Below, piece by piece: positions 11,801 to 23,770 of a stretch of DNA of 64,000 bases. Position 1 is the stretch's first letter. Each line of letters opens with the position of its first letter. Made by a program: the position numbers and the translations under genes. Under the pieces are notes generated by a model that saw only the letters and a program-made list of their open reading frames with translations, was not told the origin of the DNA and did no database searches. The DNA comes from Trichostrongylus colubriformis (lineage: Eukaryota > Nematoda > Chromadorea > Rhabditida > Trichostrongylidae): NCBI GenBank assembly GCA_963978905.1, contig OZ022257.1, positions 34,671,685 through 34,735,684 on the forward strand, in the 5' to 3' direction.

Positions 11801-12670
11801 TTGAGCAGGCATTAATGTCGGATTTGATTTACAACGTGACACCATAAGAATGGGGGTGCACACCACCTGTCACTGCATCACCTCCGCTTCATTGGAGGTA
11901 ATGAGGAGAACCACATTTGGGAGATAATTTTTGTAAATAGTTGGGCGAGTTGCAAAGAGAGATCTGTGGTGGAACCCACATTGGATTGCGCGTATCACGA
12001 CTTTTATCGCGGCTTGGATTCTTTTGAGTGGTGGCTGTAGAGGGCATAGCAGTGTTCACGGCTGGGTGGCTTGGCTGTCTTCGCCATCTGCATCAACACT
12101 TTAGCGATGCAAAGGGCACAGATGCACGTCCAGCATGGTGGAGACCCTTATCCACTACTAGGTTTTTCTCGTGCTTTTGGCCGTTTCATCCAGTTCTTTC
12201 TCTACCGTTGCACTGCTAAGCACGTCTGCTTTCATATTTCTTCCATAAAAAGCCAAGAATGCTTTTCGGAAATATGATGGCGAAGGTGTTACGAAGTGTT
12301 TTAAAGACTGCTTCTTGTAATATGTAGTAGATTAAATACGTGCATCTTTAGGGCGGAGCAACTCTCTCAAACATTTATGACCATTGTGTTGAATGGATAA
12401 AGAAACGTGTTGATAATGAGAAGTATCGCGTTGCTGGGATCGTGGAATCTGCGGAAAAGGACTAGATATGCACGTATTGATTTTGCAGTTTGCATAATCT
12501 CCGTGAAATATGTAGCCGTTCATTGTTGTAAAAATGGTAGAATTATTGGCATTTGAGCAACTGCGAGATAGAATTGAATGCGTACTGCTTTCCAGTAATT
12601 CCTAAAACTATCAGTCGATAAGGATCCTCACCCAATCGTCTCAAGCCCTTTAATTTATCTATAACTGCGC
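8828..12670. other. Long intergenic stretch without a supported gene
   Basis: Contents noted: a G-rich run at 9217-9243, AT-rich short repeats around 10800-10930 with TATATGTATATGAAAT occurring twice, and scattered short frames. The longest frame (10518-11048, minus) is rich in Ser, Phe and Ile and reads like translated AT-rich spacer. Confidence 0.45.
9217..9243 (+). other. G-rich run with quadruplex potential
   Basis: Several G-runs of three or more are separated by single A or T bases, ending in a run of ten or more Gs. The pattern fits a G-quadruplex-forming sequence; no neighbouring gene suggests a role. Confidence 0.6.
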
Positions 12671-12674
12671 TTAA

Positions 12675-13160
12675 AGGCACTTTCCGCGATTACCTTGAAT
12701 GGGTTTAAGAGCTGAATTATGAAATCAGAGTTGCCAAAGAATACATCGAGAAAGAAAAATCCGAAAGGAGCCCCCGAATATGGCAAAAATGGGGTCTCCT
12801 GACATCTGGCCTTGCACGAGATCATCGCGTGAAAACAGCAGTTCCCGTTGGATAGTATCATGAGAAAATTGAGATATGACCTGTTTCCCCAAGTGAACGT
12901 TTCATTAAGTACTGAAATTTCTTTTTTATCTTATCTTATCGCAGAATCACAGGCACACGTAAGTGCCACGTTGGAAAAACCTTCGTCCAGTGCCGGGTGG
13001 GGTCGCCAATTGGTGGGCGGGGTCCCAGTTGCCTCCCGCGGGCTTTGCGCTGCCAGGAGGGCTCGTAACGCCGCTCTAAGGGTACAGTCGCGACAGTTAC
13101 CCGGGGGTCTATCGGCTGCGGCAGGGTAAATAGCTGGTGAGATTATCGCGGAGAGTGCCT
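12675..13160. mobile_element. AGGCAC-family MITE at TTAA, uninterrupted copy
   Basis: The ends are AGGCACTTTCCGCGAT and the inverse ATCGCGGAGAGTGCCT. TTAA is duplicated at 12671-12674 and 13161-13164. The body closely resembles the interrupted copy around the BEL element (34748-34770 plus 44193-44656) and has almost the same length, 486 versus 487 bp. It therefore serves as the empty-site reference for that insertion. TTAA-flanked palindromic families are known in nematodes; whether this one is piggyBac-mobilised is inference. Confidence 0.8.
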
Positions 13161-13164
13161 TTAA

Positions 13165-16100
13165 ATACGCAGAACACAGATGTTATAAACCACAGTGCAA
13201 TATCATCCGCATTTTGGAAAAACTGCAGCCGGTGCTAATCAGATGCTTCTAAAAACGTCCATAATTTGTCGCAATGAAGGCATCGTTGCCTAGCAATTAC
13301 TGCATAGTGCATGGGAACATGTTTCACCCGCACCATTCAAGCTTCAACGACATCGGTCAATGTCTGAGGTCTTACAGAAGTTCTACTTGAAGATGGCAAC
13401 GTGGCAATGTGTATTACTGCGTTAACATCATCTTAAGCATCTTTGACGAGGAAAGCCACATGTTAGTGGCCACCTTTTTCAGCCATTCTTCATAGCCTTG
13501 ATCAAGGTCAAGCTTCTAACAATAAGAGGACAAATGCAGCCCCTGTATTGTTCATGGCAAAGCGGTACTGCTTTAGACGAAGGTGATGCAGGGAGGGGTG
13601 GTGCCGCTTCTACTAGCATGGTCTGACCATGAAGGGTCAACCAGTCATTCATCTATTCGGCTAGGCCGCACAGCACCAGGCTCGCCTGGAAGAACGGTAG
13701 CACTTAATTGCTCATCTGCATGTTTTGGCAATTCAACATCCAAATCATTTGCATTGATATGCATGCCACTACCAGCGTGGCATATTCGAAGAGATATCGA
13801 TCGAATTGCATACCCTCTAGTTCTGTGATTTGTAGCGAAGTACTTTGAAAAAAATAAGTTGGAGACATTAGTTTCTTATAGATCCGTTAACGCTGATGTA
13901 GCATAAAAGCAGAAGACAATCAATTTGAGGAGTTAATTTCGGAGTGCCCATACTCTCCGTCATTTTAGATTTAGATTTATTGTGTATGTTGAGGACTCAT
14001 AGACGAAACAAACTAGCAACAAGACAAAATCTCAATAAGCAACGCTATAATTGGACTATTCCGTTTACGTCCACGATAAGATTGCTCCTCTAGCAACTTG
14101 AAAGGTTTTACTTTTACCGGAGCGATAACATCAGTAGTAAGCGCATGAACCCGTACATAAGAAGGCGTCCAGCTTTTCAAGATTGCCGACTCCCGCCATC
14201 GATTTGACCAACGCAGAAACAGTGGCACCTGACTGTCAAAAAAGGTTTGTTGTCGTTCGCGACAAGAAAGGATCGACGAATGTCTGGTAGTAAAGGTAAA
14301 TGTTATCATACGAGATAGGTGGCATCGCTGAATTTTGGTTAGCATAAGGTCACCTTTGCAAACGCCTACTTTTGTACTATGATGTCGTTCAAGCCGAAGG
14401 GCCTGTAGGCTTTGTTTTCAGAGATTTTGAAGCATTTCTTCTTCACTGAGCGCGATGACCGACGAAGCTTATCATGAGTTGTGCTTTTAATATCTCAGAG
14501 ATCGTATTCAACGAGATGTCCTCAGTTCATATAGAAATGCGAAATGTTTTCAAACTGATGGTGCGAGGTAAGACAAATTTGCGGTTAAATTAGGTTTCAA
14601 TGCCGCCCTTGTGGTTAAGAACTGGGCGTTGAAATTTACATACCATACTCGCGGAACGCGTGTACTTTTCTACTCTTGAATTAAAGTTCATAAGGGTAAA
14701 GAAATCTAGGATTCTAAACAGAAGTTCCGTGCAGTATTTTTTTTTTGTTTGATGAGGAGAGGCGGATGCAGTGGTTACTTTTCTACCCTTCGATTAAGGT
14801 TCATAATGGTCAAGAAAGCCAGAAATTGAAGAAGAGCATCAAGTTTTCCATACATATTTTATTGTTCTAGACGATCACTGTTCATATCCTCATGCTCGGC
14901 AAAACTTTCAGCAAACCGCATTAGTTGAAAAGGAACGTAATTAGCAGAAGCAGAATGGAATGAGTAGCAGACGAGAACAAAACAGAATGAGAGACTGCTA
15001 GCAGCAACTGAAACGAAGGCACATATCGACTGCAGAAAACATTATGGCAGGGATTTCGCGTTCAGGTATATGGACTCATGCAGTTCTCTACAGATGTTAA
15101 AACCTTTCTTTTACCCCTAAATAGGTTCCGGTAAAAGTGTTTCCTCCTCGAAGGGAAGAAGCGGATGCAGCCATATGGAAAAGAGTTTACGAATCGAAAG
15201 AGGAGAATCTAAATCTCAAACACCTGATAGTGCAATAGAACTGTATTGATTTCGAAAGCAGGAGCTCCGTGGGTGATTGAAAGTTCACGTGGCACCACGC
15301 AAACACGCCATGTCGACTTTAAGTACACAAAATGCACTGTCAAGTGCCTCGATATCACTGGCTCCCTAATAGAAGCCGGTCACGAGGGCGTTGAAATGCC
15401 GCCGGTGACGCTGACACTGAGGCACTATGTTTGCCAGGAGAGGGAGGTATGAAAATGTTCTCTGAGCTCTGATAAGCTTCCGAAAACGAATATTCTCCAA
15501 GATTTTGCCACATTTGTGGCAGATTGCAGGTTGTCAATTTCACAGCGTTAAACCTTGCTTTGAAACGGAGTGGTGTACATAATGGAGGGAATAGTCACAC
15601 AAACGCGGTCCAGGGAACGAATACCGCTGCACCCATATGCCTACCGCGCCTTTCAGTCTTCTGGGGTCGGTGTAGCTGCTAGGTTACAGGAAGGGGAAAA
15701 AGACTGTGGTATCACTCGTACCTGAAAGTCACTGTATCCAAATAGAAGTGCCACTACGATTTTAAGTGGAAAGAAATGGAACTTTTTCCAAACCTGCCAG
15801 GACCTCTCAATGTGGGAGCGGACATCTAGCATCATCTCAGGTTAGTGTTGTGGATGTCCTACTCTTGTAGTTACGTTCCACACAACGACTCAGTAGGAAC
15901 AAGGCTTTCACAATCGAATTGAAATAGTCAAAACTAAAACGATAAGCGATGCTATTTTCAAGTAAAGTTCTTTCGATGCTGCCTTTTTCAAGCGATTCCC
16001 ATTCGCTAAGATCGGTGCAATGTTAATGAGAGCCAATAAATAACCAGTTCATTCTTTCAGTAGTCAAAGTTAAGTGGGAAAGTCAAAAGGACATTTCTAG

Positions 16101-19100
16101 TCAATCAGCGCACTTCGTCTACGTGTTTAATTACAGCTGAGATCACTTTGCTTTTCTTATTGGATCTGCGTAATGACTAGCGGTGGGTGGTGGTTCTTTG
16201 AAAATAGCCTGGCAGGCAATCTTAAAATATTGCTGTTTCAACGGATGAGCCCAGGAGAGTTGGCATATTGTGATATGATTATATGAAGATATACTATGTA
16301 GAACGACCTGTTGCTATGTAGAATGGATTGGGGGAAATGCAGAGGGAAATGTATGTATTAAGGGGCGAAACTTGTTAAAAACAGTGGCTAAGACAATCTG
16401 TGTTCAGAAGTTGAAATAAGTTAACTGTGAAGGAGATCCATCCATCCAGCGCACCAGGTGTGGTATAATCCGCGGTGCATACTCTGAGCAATCCAAGAAG
16501 CGGACCAGCATTGTCTGACTCTTCCGATTCAGTTTCTTGTCCCGCTCCCAACGGAGATCTTTGCCTACCATTGGTTGGGGTGTGGTTAAATAGAAGTGAC
16601 GGTGGAGTAACACTTACTGCATCGTATTATTCGCTAATTTCGGCAAAATTTCTAACTTCAACCTAGGCTTACTGATTAATTTTTCTATGTAGATCTCTAT
16701 GTCCGTTTATCTTTATTCTGGCTATCTGTTTGTGTCCCTGTCCATCCACAAGCTAGTGATCGTGATCATAGACCTCGTAGGAGAAAACAAAGATAGGCAT
16801 GGGTTCAGGTATGGCGAGGGAGGATTGTAATTTGGATTGAAAATGAGGGGACGTATTGTGAAATTCTCACCAACCATGTAGATATTCACTGCTCTGCCCT
16901 TTGAACAATTTTTTAAAAAAGTCAATCGATAAGCACTCCGAGTCCTAGGTATCATTGATATGATTACGGATACATTGACGACTTCAGGAAGACGCCTCGA
17001 ATATATGAACAAGTAGTATCGGATGCGCAGACTGGGGAAGGGGAGGGTAGTATTTTCCAAAAATTTTCCTCGATTCTAGGCTTGACCCTGCCTGCAAGTG
17101 AGAAACATTCAACTGATTTTAGAATATCCATCTGATGCGATTTTATGCTTTCGATATCACCCTCCCTACTATGAAAGTCCTACTTGGTAGTTAAAAGTTG
17201 TTGCAATTATTCTTGCGGAGCAAAGACCCACACAAGGAGTTACGTAAATATTGCAATCAAGAACAAGGAAGAACGGCTGTGTCAGTCGTCGCAGGAGTCC
17301 TACTGTATACATATGGAACGATCACGTTTCTCAGAATGAATGAATATTGAATCACATTCTGTTCAATGAAAGACGAAGACTGCCTGCCTGGCAATCGTGG
17401 CTTTAACGGCTACTTTTCAAAAATTGGAAAATAGGGATAAACAAATCAGTCGAAGAAATCCATTCAGCAAAGATGAATGAAGACGTGTGAAAGAGGTCAA
17501 GCGAGAATGAATAATAAGAATAATGATTCTTTAAAATGTTGTGTAACCGACATTCAGCCCTCTTTACAGAGTAATGCTGTTCTTTTCGGAGTGTTTTTGA
17601 ATGAAGGAGCTCTGAAACAATGCCTTCGAGGCGACAGCTAATAAATTAAGGGAGCGTATACTTTGTAAATCCAAAGATGTGGACGACGTATGACATGCCG
17701 TGCTTTATATATGAAGAACATCAGCAAAGAACGAAGCGGCTGGACGTGTGTTTCAGAGAGGCGTTCCTTGGCCACTACAAAGTTCACTACATCGCCCGAC
17801 CTCCCAATGTTTGACTACTCGCCGTTGAGAAAGTCACATGTCACTTGAGGATCAGGTATCCAGCAAATGAATATCGACAGCCGTGACGTCCATTGTCCCG
17901 CCTATAGTGATGCTAAGATATTTTGCTCTATCTTGTGCGAACCCACCTTTTTTGAAAGTCTGCGACATCAATCCTGCTGGAATGTTTCCCTTGTGTATGG
18001 CGTAAGGCGTGAGGAGGGGGAGTGTCACCCAGGTAGACACATATGTTATAACGCTTCTTAAACACCCTTATCTGCACCTGGACCCATGGCGGGAGGGCAG
18101 GATAGACGAATGGAGAAAAAGCGCTCACTCGACTATGCGCAAGCCACTAAAGATAGAGGGGGGATTACTCTTTATTAGTGAGCCAATTTGAGAAGACACA
18201 GAAAAAAGCGATAGAGAAAATGGACGCATTTTGCGCGCGAGTATGATACTGTGTTCAAGATTTTCATGAGTTGTCCTACATGGGCGTGGACGTACCCCTC
18301 TCTCGTGCCCCGCGCACCCAACCAGCTCCCTTCTGCATTACTTTATGGTCGATGGCACTTGGAGCGGCAGCAGATCGTTCGCCAAGTTGAGGTGCATGTA
18401 TGAACCGGCACAACACCCGGTACGGTTTCTCTCCCAGTGAACCAGAATGCTGACCCCACAAAGAATTCACGCCACAAGGTTGATCCTGGGCCGAGGAGGT
18501 TAGCACTCACTCGTGAGTCAATAATCAAACCTTTTTCGAGCCATGCGAGTTTGGTCCACCGTGCGTTGCTCGGTCAGTGTTCCAGAATCAGCATCATAAG
18601 TTTGGATAGGTCGAGTGCCTATCATGAATCCTAAACGAAGCCAACTCTCTGCTTTCATTTACAATGACCATGCAGCCATGCGTCAGTTTCTTCCTGTTAT
18701 CGTAATGATGTCGTAATCATGGCACAACTTCTATCCCGAGGATAAGGGAGATCTTTTATAAACTTTTACCTTTTCATTCTATCTTCAGGCTTCAGGCTTT
18801 TATGCTAGCTTAGTTAAGATTCCGTTCTTCTTGAGTGAAAGAGCGATTTTAGTCCAGAATCGGTGTAAGGCTTAGTTAGAAAAGGAAGCTTTCGGAAGGC
18901 AGCATTCCATGTGTTACAAACGCATGCAAACCTAACAGACATCAAAGACTTCAGTTCACGGACGGCAAAATGCTAGATGAAATTGAGCGGTTTGCCTACT
19001 TTAGATAAGTAGAAACTATGAATGACTTTCGGCAACACTCGAATCTGTTGGCGTCATTCGAAACTTCACATACATTCAGAATGTAATGCTTTGATGTAAA

Positions 19101-19312
19101 ATCAGGAAAAAAACAACGGAAAATTTCAAAATTTCTGAATCAGCAGGCTACAGGACGCGATGACTCACATGAAAGGGGAAACGCAGTGATAGCGATTGCA
19201 GAGATACAGTAAAGTGCACATCTTTACGTCATTCGTATTGTAATGGCGAAGTGGAAGAAATGGGCTGTTTCCTAATATTGACCGTTCTTTAGCAGACATT
19301 TTTTTTGCCTGT
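13165..19312. other. Long intergenic stretch without a supported gene
   Basis: About 6 kb with only short frames. A 68-codon plus-strand frame at 15246-15452 has a balanced composition but no recognised domain or clear splice support. A minus-strand frame at 18276-18506 contains GEKPY by chance, without zinc-finger cysteines. No inverted-repeat element with clear target duplication was identified. Confidence 0.4.
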
Positions 19313-19324
19313 TTTCTAGTTCTG
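19313..19324. repeat. Target-site duplication of the RTE-like LINE, left
   Basis: TTTCTAGTTCTG here is repeated exactly at 22486-22497, immediately outside the element ends. Confidence 0.8.
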
Positions 19325-22300
19325 CTTGTACATGGGTTCTACCTTGCCGTGGTGTACGAGCTTGTAGCGAAGGCTGGAATACCTACTGGGTAGGGTTGGG
19401 CCGGAACCCCATACTGGCCTTCACGACCAAAGAACCCAAATTGCCCAAGCTCATGGTAGTACGGCCGCTTCCTTGAGCGACAGGAACGCCCCGGCGAGGC
19501 TATCCTGTGGGACACAAGTTGCTCAAACCACTTCTACCCATCGCCTTAGTCCCCTGCAGGCTGTCCCTGCCCAGTCCGGTAGCGCTGGGTATGCAAACAG
19601 CCAGAGGCGAAGAAATCTCAGGGCCGTAGGCTATCACAGAAAACGGACTAGAGCGAGCCATCTGATCGCTTGCACATACAATTGTCGCAGCATCAGTTCG
19701 GTCGCTCAGCTTTCGGCACTTATTGATGAAGCTAAACGGATGAATTACGATATTATCGGACTCAGTGAGACGAAGAGGAAGGAACCTATGTCGTGCACTT
19801 GGACGGATGGAACAGTTGTGTACCTTGGTGCACGAAAATCTGGTACAACATCTGGAGGGATCGGGTTCATCGTGGCACCTCGGTTCGCCAAATATTTCAC
19901 TAACGTCACGTTCCACGGACATCGACTAGCGGTGCTGACCGCCTCTCTTTCAAAGGATACCAGCTTAGCCATAATACAAGTGTATGCACCGACTGCCGAT
20001 AAAGAAGATGTGGAGCACGAGGAATTCTACGAAGAACTTGCCGACCTTGCAAGGTCGACAAAGTGCCCGTATGTCATCATCAGTGGTGACTTCAATGCAA
20101 GAGTAGGATCACGGGAAGCTGGTGAGATCGTTGTCGGTCCCCACTCAGGCGAAGAAAGAAACGAAGCTGGGCAGAGGCCGGCAAATTTCTGCGAAACCTT
20201 CCATTTCTACCACGGAAACAGCCTATTCTGCAAAGCACAACATAAGAGGTGGACGCATATCTCGCCGAACGGACAGCACCTCCATGAGCTGGACCACATC
20301 TTTGCAATCGCAAAGCAATGACAGACGTGGCCGTTGTTCCTTCGTTCAACACTGGCAGCGATCATCGCCTGTTGAGAGCTCGATTCCACTTCGATCGCGG
20401 GCGTACACGCCTTGCTCGCGTCTTGTTCAGAAGACCACCTAGAACAGTTCTCGATGTAGCCCGCAGGCACGATGGCAATGGAAGAAAGCTTCGCGATGCA
20501 AGAGGATCTCGACGACGATTACGAATCGCTGGTGAACACAATAAATGGAATAAGGAATCGCTGTCGTCACAATGCTCCCACTCACAACGGGTGTCGCATC
20601 TCCTCGCCTACACGGGCTCTGCTAAAGAAGCGGAGACAAATGGATCGCAGCGCTAATCATGTGGAGTACACGATCCTTAGCAGGCTGTGCAGGAAAAAAT
20701 TCATCGAAGATCATTCTAACTACACCCGTACCAGGCTGCTAAGGGCAGCCGAGAAGAAAAGCAGTCTAAGGAGGGCTAGAAGAAGCTTGGCTGAGTACCA
20801 TCTAACGATTCCGTGCTTGAAGGGTCCCCATGGCACCCGCACTTCGTCGAGGCCGGAAATGGAAAGGCTGGTTGTCGCATTTTACTCCGATCTTTACAAA
20901 TCAAGCCATGCATCCGCTCCGGCAAGTTCGGATATTGGAGAGGACGTTCTGCCTATCCTGTCTTCGGAAGTGCGCCATGCAATCGATAGCACACGTCTAG
21001 GAAAGTCGCCTGGCAGTGATGGAATCACAGTAGAACTCTTACGAGCCTGCGGTACGCCGCTATACACAGCATTAGCAGCGAGTTTCACGCGCTATCTAAC
21101 GGAGTGCGAGGTCAGTTCTGCTGTTTAAGAAAGGGGACAAGGAAGACTTGTCAAATTACCGCCCTATCACTCTACTGCCAGTGCTATATAAAGTGTTCAC
21201 ACGCTGTATCCTGAGCCGAGTGCGAAGGACTTTAGATGAGGCACAACCGGTCGAGCAGGCAGGGTTTCGTCGAACATTCAGCACCCTGGACCATATCACC
21301 ACGTGTTGCCGCTTGATAGAGGTAGCTCGTGAACATCAAATGCCTCTCGTCTTCACATTTATCGACTATAAGAAGGCATTTGATTCTGTGGAACCAGCCT
21401 ATGTATGGAAATCGCTAGAGGAGCAGGGAGTGGAAAGACGGTATATATGTGCTCTACAACGGTCTATACTGGCTGTACAACAACCATTCGACCTTTTGCA
21501 AACGATCTCGAGGTGAAAATCGAAAAGGGGGTCCGGCAAGGAGATCCGATCTCACCAAACCTGTTTTCGGCGTGTTTAGAGTCCGCCATACGTCGATGTG
21601 AGTGGACCAATTTTGGTATCAACATAGACGGCAGGAAGCTGAACCATCTCCGGTTGCGGACGACCTGGTGCTGATCACGCATACGATGAACGACGCATCG
21701 GAAATGCTAAGCAGTCTCAACCGCGAGGGAGCCAAGGCGGGGCTCGCTATCAACGTCTCAAAGACGAAGGTAATGAGGAACACTTTCGCACCACCAGGCT
21801 TAGTGCGCCTCAACGGGAATGCACTCGAGGAGGTAGCGGAATATGTGTATCTGGGCCGGTCTCTCAATATGAGAAACGATCTCAAGCCGGAGATCCAGAG
21901 ACGTCGCAAGGCAGGTTGGTGTGCATTCAACTGCATCAAGAGTGTGATCGACGACACCAAGGACATCAAACTTCGAGCCGAGCTGTTCAATTCAACTGTA
22001 CTGCCGGCGCTGTGTTACGGATGCGAGACCTGGACACTGACGTCGTCGATGGAAAAACAGTTGAAAACGACACAGGCTTCGCTCGAACGGCGGCTGCTGG
22101 GGTTCACGCTTACCCGGCAACGGGAGCTTGGCCTGCACAACTCTGACATCAGAGCCATGTCTAGGGTGAAGGATGTGCTTGCATACGCCGACGAATCAAA
22201 ACATCGCTACGCAGGGCATCTGATGCGGCGCACCGATGGCCGATGGAGCTCTGCCACGATTCGTTGGTACCCGAGTGACCTCAATCGCCCACGCGGCCGA

Positions 22301-22485
22301 CCGCCTACACGATGGTTCGACTCGATCGCACTCAGAAACAATGTCGTTGATCCAGCTTCATTACAGCTGATTGCCCATTGGACGACTGTGGCGCAAGATC
22401 GTTACAAATGGAATAGAAGTTGGGACCCACGTAAAGTCAATCGTTTGCTGAGGAACGGGTCGCCTAAGTAACCTAAGTAAGTAAG
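19325..22485 (+). mobile_element. RTE-like non-LTR retrotransposon, full length
   Basis: The 3,161-bp element is bounded by a perfect 12-bp direct repeat. A short leader of about 150 bp is followed by an endonuclease plus reverse transcriptase region, then by a 3' tail of short TAAG-type repeats (CCTAAGTAACCTAAGTAAGT). A short 3' tandem-repeat tail, an apurinic-type endonuclease and a length near 3.2 kb fit the RTE clade. The coding region is broken by several frame changes, so this copy cannot be autonomous. Confidence 0.85.
19473..22471 (+). pseudogene. RTE-like endonuclease-reverse transcriptase, frame-broken
   Basis: The protein would nick target DNA and copy the element RNA at the nick. 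Endonuclease motifs run from 19473: TYNCRS, GLSETKRKE, IISGDFNARVG, then SDHRLL after a frame change near 20320. Reverse-transcriptase motifs follow: GKSPGSDGITVELL, NYRPITLLPV, FIDYKKAFDSV, RQGDPISPNLFS and ADDLVLI. The C-terminal HLMRRTDGRW block, typical of nematode RTE proteins, ends at the stop at 22471. The reading frame changes near 20320, 20470, 21115, 21500 and 21655. Near 21110 a short segment expected before the KKGDKEDL motif seems to be missing. The perfect target duplication shows insertion as a full-length copy, so the breaks arose after insertion, were already in the source RNA, or include sequencing errors. Confidence 0.85.
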
Positions 22486-22497
22486 TTTCTAGTTCTG
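22486..22497. repeat. Target-site duplication of the RTE-like LINE, right
   Basis: TTTCTAGTTCTG, identical to 19313-19324. Confidence 0.8.
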
Positions 22498-22940
22498 AAT
22501 CGGTGAAGTGATTGATGCGACGCTTACGGACATCTTGGGCTCGACTGGAACTCCCTCGCTTAAAACCTTCTTTTTTTGTTCCCCTTTATGCCCTCTCCAG
22601 GTGGTTCACTCACCGCGAATATTCTGTTTTCCACCTGAGTCATATATTGTTAGTATAGGTCGGCCATCTGTCTGGCTCTCTTCGACTAGGTTGAGATGCA
22701 GTTCATTCAAGTTGTCCTGTAGCGGTACGTGGTATACACGGTTCTTTATGAAAGTTCAGCAATGCAGAAGAAAAGAGAATTTTGACTTTCTAGGTCAGGC
22801 AGGGATCAGCCAAGCAAGCCTTCAGATTATATCTTCAACATCGACACTATTACATTTTCTAGCAGCTTGATAGACAGTTTTAGCGGTGATCGGATACTTA
22901 CCATGGCTAATCGTTCATTCCACCACGCAGTTTCAGTAGT
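22498..22940. other. Intergenic spacer
   Basis: A 120-codon plus-strand frame (22508-22870) is rich in Phe, Ser and Cys with no recognised motif. I do not support it as a gene. Confidence 0.4.
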
Positions 22941-22996
22941 GTAAAAGATGCAGTGATAAGGGGCATACGCAAGCCCCTTATCACTGCATCTTTTAC
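22941..22996. repeat. Perfect 24-bp hairpin
   Basis: The arms GTAAAAGATGCAGTGATAAG plus GGGC (22941-22964) and their exact complement (22973-22996) are separated by an 8-base loop. A tetranucleotide microsatellite follows six bases later. It could be a recent fold-back duplication, a tiny MITE or a structured-RNA gene; the sequence alone does not decide. Confidence 0.75.
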
Positions 22997-23002
22997 GCTT
23001 GC

Positions 23003-23004
23003 AT

Positions 23005-23063
<59 letters not shown>

Positions 23064-23078
23064 TTATTTATTTATTTA
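23003..23078. repeat. ATTT tetranucleotide microsatellite
   Basis: About 18 ATTT units run without interruption except for one shortened unit near 23064. It starts right after the perfect hairpin. Confidence 0.95.
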
Positions 23079-23761
23079 CTGTGCACGTATAGTGCGCTCA
23101 ACATCCAGCAACAGCAGTGTAATTAGAAAATTAAGAAGCAAAACACAAAACACAATCAAGCAACATAATACACACAAGTGGGAATCTCTCTTGAGCTTGA
23201 AATCACTAAAAATCTTGGATACCTAGTAAGGCAAGTATATCGAATTCCTTAATTATTGCTAGATATGCGAAGTTTAGCAAAAGTATTGACGGCTTGGCAA
23301 AGCCTTATATACCAGTGAGAAAGAAAGCATCAGCACGAATTTTGCTCGAGTTGTGGGTGATCAGCAGCCATTGTGTCCCTAGAGTTTGGGTGTGTTGCAA
23401 GTGTCCCGATTTCTAGAGGTCGGCACCGAATTGGGTCGCCGCGCTTCGTGAATTGTCCGAATGGTGGCGTGTTTTCCTTCTGGGCTCTCCCAGATTTGCC
23501 TAAGCCTTTTAAGGGGAGGAGCTCTGGCAGCGTGTTTTTACCTGTCTTTACCTGATTTCAATCCGCCGCGCAACCTGACCTGACCTCACCAATCGGAACA
23601 CTTGCACTCCACCCCTAGAGTTTGGTAAGACTGCTTATAGCTCGTATCGTACCACCGACAAAGACGACGAGCACTAACATGTGCCGTCTGCCGCGAGCAG
23701 GCACACCCAGGTGTCGAGAAAAATGGCCACCGCAGTACGACCATCTTCTCTAGGGATTCAT
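23079..23761. other. Intergenic spacer
   Basis: Nothing recognisable lies between the microsatellite and the Mutator-like element. Confidence 0.4.
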
Positions 23762-23770
23762 GTACGACCC

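Noticed and set aside
18276..18506. GEKPY string suggesting a C2H2 zinc-finger linker
   Set aside because: No paired Cys/His spacing is present on either side.
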